From NCBI GenBank assembly GCA_017849555.1, contig JAFIGU010000107.1, positions 124,001-188,000 on the forward strand: DNA of 64,000 nt, read 5' to 3'. The position numbers and the translations under genes are program-made. The DNA is from Sphingomonas sp. (lineage in GTDB: Bacteria; Pseudomonadota; Alphaproteobacteria; Sphingomonadales; Sphingomonadaceae). Each line of letters starts with the position of its first letter. Position 1 is the first letter of the stretch. This document shows, one piece after another, positions 50,928 through 59,164 of the stretch. The notes under the pieces were generated by a model. That model had not been told where the DNA came from, searched no databases, and saw only the letters and a program-made list of their open reading frames with translations.

Positions 50928-51005
50928 TTAGCCGCAACGATAATTGAAGCCCCGCGTGCTCGGGGTGACCTGCCTGATCCCGCCGGTGTGGGTGCATCCG
51001 GTCAT
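50928..51005 (-). pseudogene. Truncated UBP-type zinc-finger gene (25-codon remnant)
   Basis: A short frame that begins with ATG inside the TGA of the flavoprotein gene (ATGA coupling). It reads MTGCTHTGGIRQVTPSTRG, which closely matches the N-terminus of the small UBP-type zinc-finger proteins that often follow, or are fused to, this type of cNMP-flavoprotein (pattern CTHLDQI-x-VTPS-x-GCEECL). Where the family continues with the next zinc-binding cysteines, this frame turns into FNYRCG and stops. No remaining zinc-finger sequence is seen before the convergent lipid kinase gene, so it was probably cut by a deletion at this junction. A functional 25-residue peptide is unlikely. Confidence 0.55.
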
Positions 51006-52639
51006 GCCTGTCCTCCATTGCGTTCGGCAAGTTTGGCGTGGATCTGCGCGACGACGGCGGCCCCTTCGCCGACCGCCGCCGCGACGCGCTTGGTCGAGCC
51101 TTTGCGGACGTCGCCGATCGCGAACACGCCGGGCACGTTCGTCTCGAGCGGCAGCACGCCGCCGCCCGTTTCGACAAAGCCTTGCGGGTCGGTCGCGACA
51201 CAGCCTTCGAGCCAGTCCGAATTCGGATCGGCGCCGATGAACAGGAACAGGTGCCGGATATCCAGCCGGTGCGACGATCCGTCGGCGCGCTTGCGGAACG
51301 TCGCCGAGGTCAGGCCGTCGGCATCGCCGTCGAGCGCCACGATGTCGCTGCCGACGTGGATCTCGACATTGGGCAGCGCCGCGATGCGATCGATCAGGTA
51401 GCGCGACATGGTTTCGGACAGGTCGCGCCTGACGAACAGGTTGAGCCGCGCGACCTGCGGCGCGAGGAACACGATCGCCTGCCCGGCCGAATTGCCCCCG
51501 CCGACCAGCGCCACTTCCTCGCCGGCGCAGAGCCGCGCCTCGATCGGCGAGGCCCAATAGGACACGCCGCGTCCTTCGTAATGCGGAAGATCGCGGATGG
51601 CGGGGCGGCGGTATCGCGCGCCCGAGGCAATGACGAGGGTGCGTGCCTTCAACCGGCGTCCGTCGGTCAGTTCGAGCGCCGGCGTGGCGCCATCGCAGTG
51701 CAGCTTCCGTACGCTGAGCGGGACGGCGATCTCGGCCCCGAATTTCAGCGCCTGGTTGAACGCGCGGCCGGCGAGCGCCTGCCCCGAGATGCCGGTGGGG
51801 AAACCGAGGTAATTTTCGATCCGCGCCGAGGCGCCGGCCTGCCCGCCCATCGCGCGCTCGTCGAGGACGACCACCGACAGCCCCTCCGACGCGGCATATA
51901 CCGCCGCCGCCAGACCGGCGGGGCCGGCGCCGACGATCGCCACGTCGTAGAGCGTCGCCGGATCGAGCGCGGGCGTCATGCCGAGGCAGGTCGCGACCTC
52001 GCCATTGCTCGGCCGGCGCAGCATATGGCCGTTGGGGCAGACGACCAGCGGCAGTTCCTCGGGCAGCACGCCGATCCGTTCCACCAGCGCCTTGCCCTCC
52101 GCATCGGATGCCGCGTTCAGCGTCAGGTTGGGATAGCCGCTGCGGGTCAGGAAATTCTGCAGGCGAACGATGTCCGGGCTGTCGGGCGCGCCGATCAGGA
52201 TCGTGCCGGCGCCACCCTCGGCGATGAGCTCCACCCGCCGCAGGATGAAGGCGCGCATCACCAGCTCGCCCAGCTCGGCCGAGCCGACCATCAGCGCGCG
52301 CAGATGCGCGGCGTCGAAGGGCAGTGCCGTACAGCCCTCCGGCCCCGCGCGACCGCCGGCGATCGAGGGGCGCCCCGCCAACTGGTTCACTTCGCCCGAA
52401 AACTGGCCGACGCCGTGGGTGGTGATCGGCGCCTCGTGACTGAGACCGTCGCGGCGCAGGACGTGGATCGCCCCCTGGAGCACCAGCCACGCCGGCACAT
52501 CCACGGCACCGATCGCATATATCTCCTCGCCGGGCGCGAACCGGCGTTCCGGGCCGCTGCTGAAGCGGCGGGCGGTCGCGATCTGCGCGCCGTCGAGCGC
52601 AGGAAACATCTGATGTCGGCGTGTGCCGAGCGTGGTCAT
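51002..52639 (-). CDS. FAD-dependent TrxR-like oxidoreductase with N-terminal cyclic-nucleotide-binding domain
   Basis: A 545-residue protein in three parts. Residues 1-140 form a Crp-like cNMP-binding domain (RRFSSGPERRFAPGEEIYAIG ... GRPSIAGGRAGPEGC). Residues 150-225 resemble a thioredoxin-like domain (TRSGYPNLTLNAASDAEGKALVERIGVLPEELPLVVCPNG). The C-terminal two thirds are a thioredoxin reductase-like flavoprotein with VAIVGAGPAGLAAAVYAASEG, GGGNSAGQAIVFLA and a final PGVFAIGDVRKGSTKRVAAAVGEGA. The redox CxxC of true thioredoxin reductase is absent. ATG 52639 follows GGGAGG by four bases. Its stop overlaps the zinc-finger remnant. The physiological electron acceptor is unknown. Confidence 0.88.
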   Translation of the reverse strand: MTTLGTRRHQMFPALDGAQIATARRFSSGPERRFAPGEEIYAIGAVDVPAWLVLQGAIHVLRRDGLSHEAPITTHGVGQFSGEVNQLAGRPSIAGGRAGPEGCTALPFDAAHLRALMVGSAELGELVMRAFILRRVELIAEGGAGTILIGAPDSPDIVRLQNFLTRSGYPNLTLNAASDAEGKALVERIGVLPEELPLVVCPNGHMLRRPSNGEVATCLGMTPALDPATLYDVAIVGAGPAGLAAAVYAASEGLSVVVLDERAMGGQAGASARIENYLGFPTGISGQALAGRAFNQALKFGAEIAVPLSVRKLHCDGATPALELTDGRRLKARTLVIASGARYRRPAIRDLPHYEGRGVSYWASPIEARLCAGEEVALVGGGNSAGQAIVFLAPQVARLNLFVRRDLSETMSRYLIDRIAALPNVEIHVGSDIVALDGDADGLTSATFRKRADGSSHRLDIRHLFLFIGADPNSDWLEGCVATDPQGFVETGGGVLPLETNVPGVFAIGDVRKGSTKRVAAAVGEGAAVVAQIHAKLAERNGGQA

Positions 52640-52709
52640 GGGTCCTCCCGCGTAGCGTCGGCCCTGCATGAGGCCGCAGGCTCGCCGGCGCAACCCGGCC
52701 GGTCAGGCA

Positions 52710-53234
52710 TCAGCGCGGCGAGATCCTCAGCGGGATGCCGGCGACGACGAGATCGGTCGCGTCGCAACACGCCGCGAGCCGCTGGTTGAGCCGCCCGGCC
52801 GCATCGCGGAAGCGTCGTGCGAGCGCATTGTCGGGGACGATGCCGAAGCCGACCTCGTTGCTGACGAAGATGATCGGCGCGGTCGCCGCCGCGGTCGCGT
52901 CGAGCAGCGCCGCGCCCGCCGCCTCCAGATCCATCTCGGCGAGCAGCAGGTTGGAGAGCCACAGGGTCAGGCAATCGACCAGCACGACATCACCGCCGGC
53001 GCCGTGCGCGCGGATCGCCTCGGGGAGCGCGATCGCGGCCTCGACCGTCCGCCAGGTCGCGTCGCGATCGGCGCGATGCTGCGCGATCCGCGCCTGCATC
53101 TCGGCGTCGGCAGCCTCGGCGGTGGCAATGAACACCCGCGCCGGCGACCGCGCCTCGGCGAGCGCCTGCGCGTGGCGGCTCTTGCCCGATCGCGCGCCGC
53201 CGAGCACCAATATCGTCCGTGGATCGCCCGTCAT
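52710..53234 (-). CDS. cobU: Adenosylcobinamide kinase/adenosylcobinamide-phosphate guanylyltransferase
   Basis: A 174-residue bifunctional enzyme that phosphorylates adenosylcobinamide and transfers GMP to it, for nucleotide loop assembly of cobalamin. The P-loop is ILVLGGARSGKSRHAQ; VFIATAEAADAEMQARIAQHRADRDATWRTVE contains the catalytic histidine region; VVLVDCLTLWLSNLL and FVSNEVGFGIVPDNALAR are family blocks. It is divergent from cobD with only 30 bp between starts, implying a shared promoter region. The homologous alphaproteobacterial name is cobP. Confidence 0.93.
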   Translation of the reverse strand: MTGDPRTILVLGGARSGKSRHAQALAEARSPARVFIATAEAADAEMQARIAQHRADRDATWRTVEAAIALPEAIRAHGAGGDVVLVDCLTLWLSNLLLAEMDLEAAGAALLDATAAATAPIIFVSNEVGFGIVPDNALARRFRDAAGRLNQRLAACCDATDLVVAGIPLRISPR

Positions 53235-53264
53235 CACCCTTCCGGCTTGCCGTTTGGCGGATGA

Positions 53265-54269
53265 ATGGCGATGCCGGTGGGGATGACGCAAGCGGAATTG
53301 CACGGCTTCGGGCGACACGGCGGCCGAATCGACGACGCGATGCGCGCCTTTCCGCGCGCGCCGCGCCCGTGGCTCGATCTGTCGACCGGGATCAATCCGC
53401 TGGCCTGGTCGCCCCCGGCGGGGCTCGCCGTCGATTCCGCGCCGCTCCCCGCGATCACCGCATTGCGCGCGCTGGAGGCCGCCGCGGCGCATTATTTCGG
53501 GTGCGCGCCGTCGCGGGTGGCGGCGGTGCCGGGAAGCGAGGTGGCGCTGCGGCTGTTGCCGATGCTCGGGCTGCCGGGGCCGATCGTCGCCGCGCGCCCC
53601 GGTTACGGCACCCATAGCGAGATCGCCGAGGCGAGCGTCGCGACGATCGACGCTCGGCCGGGCACGATCCTGTTCGCCAACCCGAACAATCCCGACGGGC
53701 GCCTGCTCGACCGCGCGGCGCTGCACGTGCTGGCGACGCGCCAGGCAGCGGGCGGCGGCTGGTTGGTGATCGACGAGGCGTTCGTCGATACGATGCCCGA
53801 GGCGAGCATCCTCCCGCTCGTCGATGACGCGGCGCCGGTGGTGGTGCTGCGTTCGTTCGGTAAATTCTTCGGGCTGGCGGGTGTGCGGCTCGGCTTCGTC
53901 GTCGCGCCGCCCGCGGTGATCGATCGCGTGCGGCGGCTGTTTGGCGACTGGCCGGTAAGCGCGCAGGCGATCGCCTGGGGTTGCGCCGCTTATGCCGACA
54001 GCGCGTGGATCGCCGCGACCCGCCGCGCGCTCGACGCCGGAGCCGCGCGGCTCGATGCGTTGCTCGCGCGACATGCGCTGACGGTGCGCGGCGCCTGTCC
54101 GCTGTTCCGGCTGGTCGTGCAGGTCGACGCGCCTGCCTTGTTCGAGCGGCTGGCGCGCGCCGGTATCCTGACCCGCCCGTTCGGCGAGCGTGCCGACTGG
54201 CTGCGCTTCGGGCTGCCCGGCGACGATGCCGCGTTCGACCGGCTCGACCGCGCTTTGACGGGTGGCTGA
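53265..54269 (+). CDS. cobD: Threonine-phosphate decarboxylase
   Basis: A 334-residue PLP enzyme of the aminotransferase class I/II fold that makes (R)-1-aminopropan-2-ol O-phosphate for the cobalamin side chain. It has LDLSTGINPLAW, FANPNNPDGRLLD, VIDEAFVD and the PLP lysine in VLRSFGKFFGLAGVRLGFV. Several in-frame starts exist (ATG 53265, 53271, 53283); 53265 has GGCGG in range. The end overlaps the cbiB start by eight bases. In the Pseudomonas/alphaproteobacterial naming scheme this gene is cobC. Confidence 0.92.
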   Translation: MAMPVGMTQAELHGFGRHGGRIDDAMRAFPRAPRPWLDLSTGINPLAWSPPAGLAVDSAPLPAITALRALEAAAAHYFGCAPSRVAAVPGSEVALRLLPMLGLPGPIVAARPGYGTHSEIAEASVATIDARPGTILFANPNNPDGRLLDRAALHVLATRQAAGGGWLVIDEAFVDTMPEASILPLVDDAAPVVVLRSFGKFFGLAGVRLGFVVAPPAVIDRVRRLFGDWPVSAQAIAWGCAAYADSAWIAATRRALDAGAARLDALLARHALTVRGACPLFRLVVQVDAPALFERLARAGILTRPFGERADWLRFGLPGDDAAFDRLDRALTGG

Positions 54270-55200
54270 CCCCACCGCCTTCGCCGCGCTGGCGATCGAC
54301 GCGCTGGTCGGGTGGCCGACGTGGCTCTACGCGCGCGTCGGGCATCCGGTCGGCGGGTTCGCGCGGCTGATCGCGGCGTGCGAGGCGCGCTGGAACCGCC
54401 CCGCTATCCCCGAGGCGCGGCGGCGGCTGTCGGGCGTGGCGACGCTCGCGCTGTTGCTCGCGGTGACGATCGGTGGCGCGCTGGCGGTCGAACAGGCCGC
54501 GCGCGCGATCGCGGGCGATTGGTGGTGGCTCGTCGCGGCGCTGCTCGCCTGGCCGGCGCTCGCGGCGCGCAGCCTCTACGATCATGTCCGACCGGTTGCC
54601 GATGCGCTCGCGGCGCGCGATCTTTCCGCGGCGCGGCGCGCGGTGGCGATGATCGTCGGCCGCGATACCGCGGCGCTGGACGAGGCCGGGGTGGCGCGCG
54701 CGGGCATCGAAAGCCTCGCGGAAAGCTTCTGCGACGGGGTGGTGGCGCCGCTGTTCTGGCTGCTCCTGTTCGGGCTGCCCGGGGTCTGGGCGTATAAAGC
54801 GATCAACACCGCGGACAGTCTGATCGGGCATCGCGAGCCGCGCTGGCGCGCGTTCGGCTGGGCGGCGGCGCGGGTCGACGATGTGGCGAATGCGATCCCG
54901 GCGCGGCTTGCCGGAATATTGCTGTGCCTCGCCGCTGGCGGCGGCTGGCGGGTGATGTGGCGCGATTGCCGGCGCCACGCCTCGCCCAATGCCGGCTGGC
55001 CCGAAGCCGCGATCGCCGGCGCGCTCGGCGTCGCGCTCGCCGGGCCGGTCGCTTATGACGGGGTGGTCCACGACAAGCCGTGGATCGGCGCGAGCGGCCG
55101 CGCCGCGGGGGCGGGCGATCTGCGCCGTGCGCTGGCGATCTATTGCCGGGCGTGTGCGTTACTGGGGCTGATCGCCGGGGGCGTTGCGCTGCTGTGGTGA
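54262..55200 (+). CDS. cbiB: Adenosylcobinamide-phosphate synthase
   Basis: A 312-residue integral membrane protein that attaches aminopropanol (phosphate) to adenosylcobyric acid. Family signatures are ALVGWPTWLYARVGHPVGGFARLI, AGIESLAESFCDGVVAPLFW, GLPGVWAYKAINTADSLIGHRE and RVDDVANAIPARLAG, then HASPNAGWPEAAIAGALGVALAGP. It starts with GTG 54262, overlapping the cobD stop, so the two are cotranslated. It is also called cobD in the alphaproteobacterial scheme. Confidence 0.93.
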   Translation: MADPTAFAALAIDALVGWPTWLYARVGHPVGGFARLIAACEARWNRPAIPEARRRLSGVATLALLLAVTIGGALAVEQAARAIAGDWWWLVAALLAWPALAARSLYDHVRPVADALAARDLSAARRAVAMIVGRDTAALDEAGVARAGIESLAESFCDGVVAPLFWLLLFGLPGVWAYKAINTADSLIGHREPRWRAFGWAAARVDDVANAIPARLAGILLCLAAGGGWRVMWRDCRRHASPNAGWPEAAIAGALGVALAGPVAYDGVVHDKPWIGASGRAAGAGDLRRALAIYCRACALLGLIAGGVALLW

Positions 55201-55308
55201 CGCGCGGTGACGGGGGAAGTGGATACCGACACTAGTTGACCCTTTGCCGTCGGTAAGCGAGCTTCGCGGTAGCCGGCGGCAAACCGCCCGGCACGGAGAG
55301 GATGACGA

Positions 55309-56601
55309 ATGGCGACTATGCAGGGAACGGCTCTGGCCGGCCGGTCGGTTCGGGCGACCTTGTGGATCCTGTTGTTCGTCTACATTTTCAATTTCATCGA
55401 TCGGCAGATCGTCAACATCCTGGCGGAATCGATCGCCCGCGATCTGAAGCTGTCCGACACGCAGATCGGGCTGATGACCGGGCTCGCCTTCGCCTTGTTC
55501 TACACGGCCCTGGGCCTGCCGATCGCGCGTTACGCCGATCGGCCGGCGACCACCCGGGCGAAGATGATCGGCGTCGCGCTGACGATCTGGTCGGCGATGA
55601 CCGCCTTGTGCGGGATGGCGCAGAATTTCGTCCAGCTGTTGCTACTGAGGATCGGGGTCGGGGTCGGCGAGGCAGGCTGCTCCCCGCCGGCGCATTCGCT
55701 GATCAGCGATATCGTCCCCCCGGAGAAGCGCAGCTCGGCGCTGGCCTTCTACGCACTGGGCATCCCGATCGGCACGTTGCTGGGGATGATGATCGGCGGC
55801 TTGCTCGCCGATCAGGTCGGGTGGCGGCATGCCTTCGTGATCGTCGGGCTGCCCGGCGTCGCGATGGCGCTGCTGGTGTTTCGCCTGCTGCGCGATCCGC
55901 GGCAGGCATCGTCGGGCGCCGCGACCGCAGGCGCGGCGCCGCACGCCGAATTGCCGCTGTGGGCGGCGCTGCGCGCGGTGATGGGGTCGCGCGCCTATAT
56001 CCTGCTGCTCGTCGCAGGATCGTCCGCCGCTTTCCTTTCCTATGGCAAGGCCACCTGGACGACGATCTTCTTCCAGCGCACGCATGCGATGTCGCCGGGC
56101 GAGGTCGGCTTCTGGTATGGCATCGTCGGCGGCGTCGCGGGGATCGGCGGCACCTGGCTGGGCGGCTATCTCGCGGATCGTTTCGGCAGCGCCAATCGCC
56201 GCCATGTGATGACCGCGCCGGTCGTCGGCATGATCGTCGCGGTGCCGCTCGCGCTGCTCGCCTATCAGGCGACCGACTGGCCGGTCGCGCTGACCTTGCT
56301 GGCGATCCCCACCTTGTGCAATTCGCTCTATTACGGCCCGACCTATTCGACTGCGCAGGGGCTGGCGCCGCTCCGCGCGCGCGCCATCGCCGCGGCGGTG
56401 ATGCTGTTCTTCCAGAATCTGATCGGGCTGGGGCTGGGGCCGTTGTTCTTCGGCATGTTGTCCGACTGGCTTCACCCGGCGCACGGCGGGAATAGCGTGC
56501 GCTACGTGCTTTATGGCGCCGCGTTCCTCGGGCTGGTCCCGGCCTTCTTCTTCTGGCGGTGCAGCCTGCGGCTCGACGCGGAGCTCGATCGCGGCGGATA
56601 A
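55309..56601 (+). CDS. MFS transporter (spinster-like)
   Basis: A 430-residue membrane carrier: WILLFVYIFNFIDRQIVNILAESIARDLKLSDTQIGLMTG, PIARYADRPATTRAKMIG and GVGVGEAGCSPPAHSLISDIVPPEKRSSAL show the spinster-like MFS type. It is placed between cbiB and cobQ in the cobalamin gene cluster, same strand, with 108 bp before it and 48 bp after. GGAGAGG precedes the ATG. There is no evidence that it carries cobalamin or precursors; it may be a passenger gene. Confidence 0.88.
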   Translation: MATMQGTALAGRSVRATLWILLFVYIFNFIDRQIVNILAESIARDLKLSDTQIGLMTGLAFALFYTALGLPIARYADRPATTRAKMIGVALTIWSAMTALCGMAQNFVQLLLLRIGVGVGEAGCSPPAHSLISDIVPPEKRSSALAFYALGIPIGTLLGMMIGGLLADQVGWRHAFVIVGLPGVAMALLVFRLLRDPRQASSGAATAGAAPHAELPLWAALRAVMGSRAYILLLVAGSSAAFLSYGKATWTTIFFQRTHAMSPGEVGFWYGIVGGVAGIGGTWLGGYLADRFGSANRRHVMTAPVVGMIVAVPLALLAYQATDWPVALTLLAIPTLCNSLYYGPTYSTAQGLAPLRARAIAAAVMLFFQNLIGLGLGPLFFGMLSDWLHPAHGGNSVRYVLYGAAFLGLVPAFFFWRCSLRLDAELDRGG

Positions 56602-56649
56602 GGATATTCCAGGCTTGCCGCGCGCGCGATTGCCCGCAAAGGGTGGCGG

Positions 56650-58113
56650 ATGGCGGCAGTGATGATCCAGGGTACCGGCTCCGATGTCGGCAAATCGGTG
56701 CTCGTCGCCGGGTTGTGCCGCGCCTTTGCCAATCGCGGGCTGCGCGTCCGTCCGTTCAAGCCGCAGAATATGAGCAACAATGCCGCGGTCACCGCCGACG
56801 GCGGGGAGATCGGCCGCGCGCAGGCGACGCAGGCGATGGCGTGCCGCGTCGCGGCCAGCGTCGATATGAACCCGGTGCTGCTGAAGCCGCAGGGCGACCG
56901 CATCTCGCAACTGGTGGTGCGCGGGCAGGTGCGCGGCACGCTCAGCGCGGCGCGCTGGCGGGAGGGGCGCGAAGGGCTGCTTGGCGAGGTGCTGGAAAGC
57001 TATCGCCGCCTCGCCGCCGACGCGGATATCGTCGTCGTCGAGGGCGCGGGGTCGCCCGCCGAGACCAATTTGCGCGCCGGCGACATCGCCAACATGGGCT
57101 TTGCGCGCGCGGCCGGGGTACCGGTGATCCTGGCGGGGGACATCGATCGCGGCGGGGTGATCGCGGCGCTGGTCGGCACGCATGCGGTGATCGATGCCGA
57201 GGATGCGGCGATGATCCAGGGCTTCCTGATCAACAAGTTCCGCGGCGATCCCGCATTGTTCGCGGCCGGGATGACGACGATCGCCGCGCACACCGGCTGG
57301 CGCGGGCTGGGCATCGTGCCGTGGCTGGCCCCGGCGCGGCGCCTGCCGAGCGAGGATGCGGTGGTGCTCGAACGCCCGGCGGCGGCAGGCACCGGGCGGG
57401 TGGTCGTCGCCTGCCCGATCACCCCGCGGATCGCCAATTTCGACGATCTCGATCCGCTGCGGCTCGAACCGGGGGTGGACCTGGTCATGGTCCCCCCCGG
57501 CCAGCCGATCCCCGATGCGGCGCTGATCGTGCTCGCGGGATCGAAGGCGACGATCGCCGATCTCGGCTTCCTGCGCGCCGAAGGGTGGGACGTGGATATC
57601 CTGGCGCACCACCGTCGCGGCCGGCCGGTGCTCGGGCTATGCGGGGGCTATCAGATGCTCGGGCGCAGCATCGCCGATCCGCACGGCATCGAGGGGCCGC
57701 CGGGAACGGTCGCCGGGCTCGGGCTGCTCGATGTCGAGACCGTGCTGGGCGGCGACAAGACGCTGGTCGAGGTGCGTGGCGAAGCGCTCGGCGCGCCCTT
57801 TGCCGGTTATGAAATCCACCTCGGCCGGACGAGCGGCGCGGACACCGCGCGACCGGTCGGGCGGCTGGCGGACGGCCGCCCCGAAGGGGCCACGAGCACC
57901 GACGGGCTGGTCGCGGGAAGCTATGTCCACGGGCTGCTCGGCCTCGCGGCGCAGCGCGCGGCGTGGCTGGCGCGCGTCGGCGTCGCGGCGCGCGGGCCGG
58001 ATCACGCAGGCGATGTCGATGCCGCACTCGACGAAATCGCCGCGACGCTCGAGACGCATGTCGATCTCGACGCGGTCCTCGCCATTGCGAGGAATGCGAT
58101 CACACCGGTCTAG
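56650..58113 (+). CDS. cobQ: Cobyric acid synthase
   Basis: A 487-residue glutamine-dependent amidase that converts adenosylcobyrinate a,c-diamide to adenosylcobyric acid. The N-terminal part has [20 protein letters not shown] and [32 protein letters not shown], the P-loop-like region of the CobQ/CbiP family. The C-terminal glutaminase domain has the nucleophile cysteine in [13 protein letters not shown] and the histidine in GSYVHGLLG. The 3' end overlaps the convergent PepSY gene by 14 bases. The alternative name is cbiP. Confidence 0.94.
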   Translation: MAAVMIQGTGSDVGKSVLVAGLCRAFANRGLRVRPFKPQNMSNNAAVTADGGEIGRAQATQAMACRVAASVDMNPVLLKPQGDRISQLVVRGQVRGTLSAARWREGREGLLGEVLESYRRLAADADIVVVEGAGSPAETNLRAGDIANMGFARAAGVPVILAGDIDRGGVIAALVGTHAVIDAEDAAMIQGFLINKFRGDPALFAAGMTTIAAHTGWRGLGIVPWLAPARRLPSEDAVVLERPAAAGTGRVVVACPITPRIANFDDLDPLRLEPGVDLVMVPPGQPIPDAALIVLAGSKATIADLGFLRAEGWDVDILAHHRRGRPVLGLCGGYQMLGRSIADPHGIEGPPGTVAGLGLLDVETVLGGDKTLVEVRGEALGAPFAGYEIHLGRTSGADTARPVGRLADGRPEGATSTDGLVAGSYVHGLLGLAAQRAAWLARVGVAARGPDHAGDVDAALDEIAATLETHVDLDAVLAIARNAITPV

Positions 58114-59164
58114 CTCGCGATCGCTTGAACCAGAAACTCCACACCGCGAGGCTGCCGAGGAGGAACAGCGCGAGGCCGCCGGCGGTCATCACCAGACGCC
58201 ACATCAGCCCGCCCACCTTGGCCGCATGTAGCGGATAAGCGGCGTTGAACAGCCGCGCGTTGGCCGGCATCGCCAGCGCGTCGCGCGCGGCAAGCAAATG
58301 CCCGTCGGCGGCGTCGAACCACAGCGTCGTGCGACCGTTGGGAAGCCATTCGTCGGCGCGCTTCATGCGGATCGCGATCGGCGCGCCGGGCTTTTTCGGC
58401 AGCGTGAGGATGCGGATCGTGGCATCCGGGAACCGGCGATGCGCGGCGCCGATGACTGTGCCCCAATCGAGCCGCGGATTCAGCGGGCCGCTCTCGAGCT
58501 TCGGCCCGGCAAGCGCCTTGCTCAATTGCGCGGGGGGGCCGAACGGCGCGAGGACGACCCCCGCGACCGGCCGGAAGACCATCATCGCCCCGGTCAACGC
58601 CGAGAGGATGAGCAGCGGGGCGACGATCACCCCGAGATCGCGGTGATGCATCACGATCGCCGGGCGGCTCAGCCGTTTCGGCAGCAGCCGCGGCCGGAAG
58701 GTCCGCCGCGTCCGCCACCACAGGATCAGCCCGGTGACGACGAACCCCAGGGCCGCCAGCCCCGCAACGCCGATCACCGTCTCGCCGACGTCGCCCGCGA
58801 AGAGATGATGATGGAGGTCGAACAACCACAATTCGGGCCGCGCCCATTGGCTGTCCCAACGGGTGACGATCGCCCCCGCCTGATCGGCATAAGCGCCGGC
58901 GCCGTTGCGCAGGCGGAGCTGGTTCAACCCGAAGGAGTCGCTCGCATAGATGATGCTGTCGATGTCGCCGCTCGCAGCGACCATCCGCTCGGTCGCGCGT
59001 GTCACCGCGCCGGGATCGCGGACCAGCGCGTCGCCGGCGTGCGGCAGCATCACCCACGCGTCCCGGTGGACCAAGATCGCGCCGGTCAGCCCGAGGATCG
59101 CCAGCACCACCCCGATGATGCCGCCGGTCCAGCGATGCAGCAGATCGATTGCGCGCATCGGCAT
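58100..59164 (-). CDS. PepSY-associated TM helix (PiuB-like) membrane protein
   Basis: A 354-residue inner-membrane protein. The first helix follows [32 protein letters not shown]. Two further segments are [22 protein letters not shown] and [18 protein letters not shown], the latter after the conserved HHRDLG. The last helix is [23 protein letters not shown] PepSY-like periplasmic domain fills the space between. Proteins of this type accompany siderophore receptors and may reduce ferric siderophores. The start overlaps the stop of the TonB receptor gene upstream, confirming a two-gene operon. Confidence 0.9.
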   Translation of the reverse strand: MPMRAIDLLHRWTGGIIGVVLAILGLTGAILVHRDAWVMLPHAGDALVRDPGAVTRATERMVAASGDIDSIIYASDSFGLNQLRLRNGAGAYADQAGAIVTRWDSQWARPELWLFDLHHHLFAGDVGETVIGVAGLAALGFVVTGLILWWRTRRTFRPRLLPKRLSRPAIVMHHRDLGVIVAPLLILSALTGAMMVFRPVAGVVLAPFGPPAQLSKALAGPKLESGPLNPRLDWGTVIGAAHRRFPDATIRILTLPKKPGAPIAIRMKRADEWLPNGRTTLWFDAADGHLLAARDALAMPANARLFNAAYPLHAAKVGGLMWRLVMTAGGLALFLLGSLAVWSFWFKRSRARPV

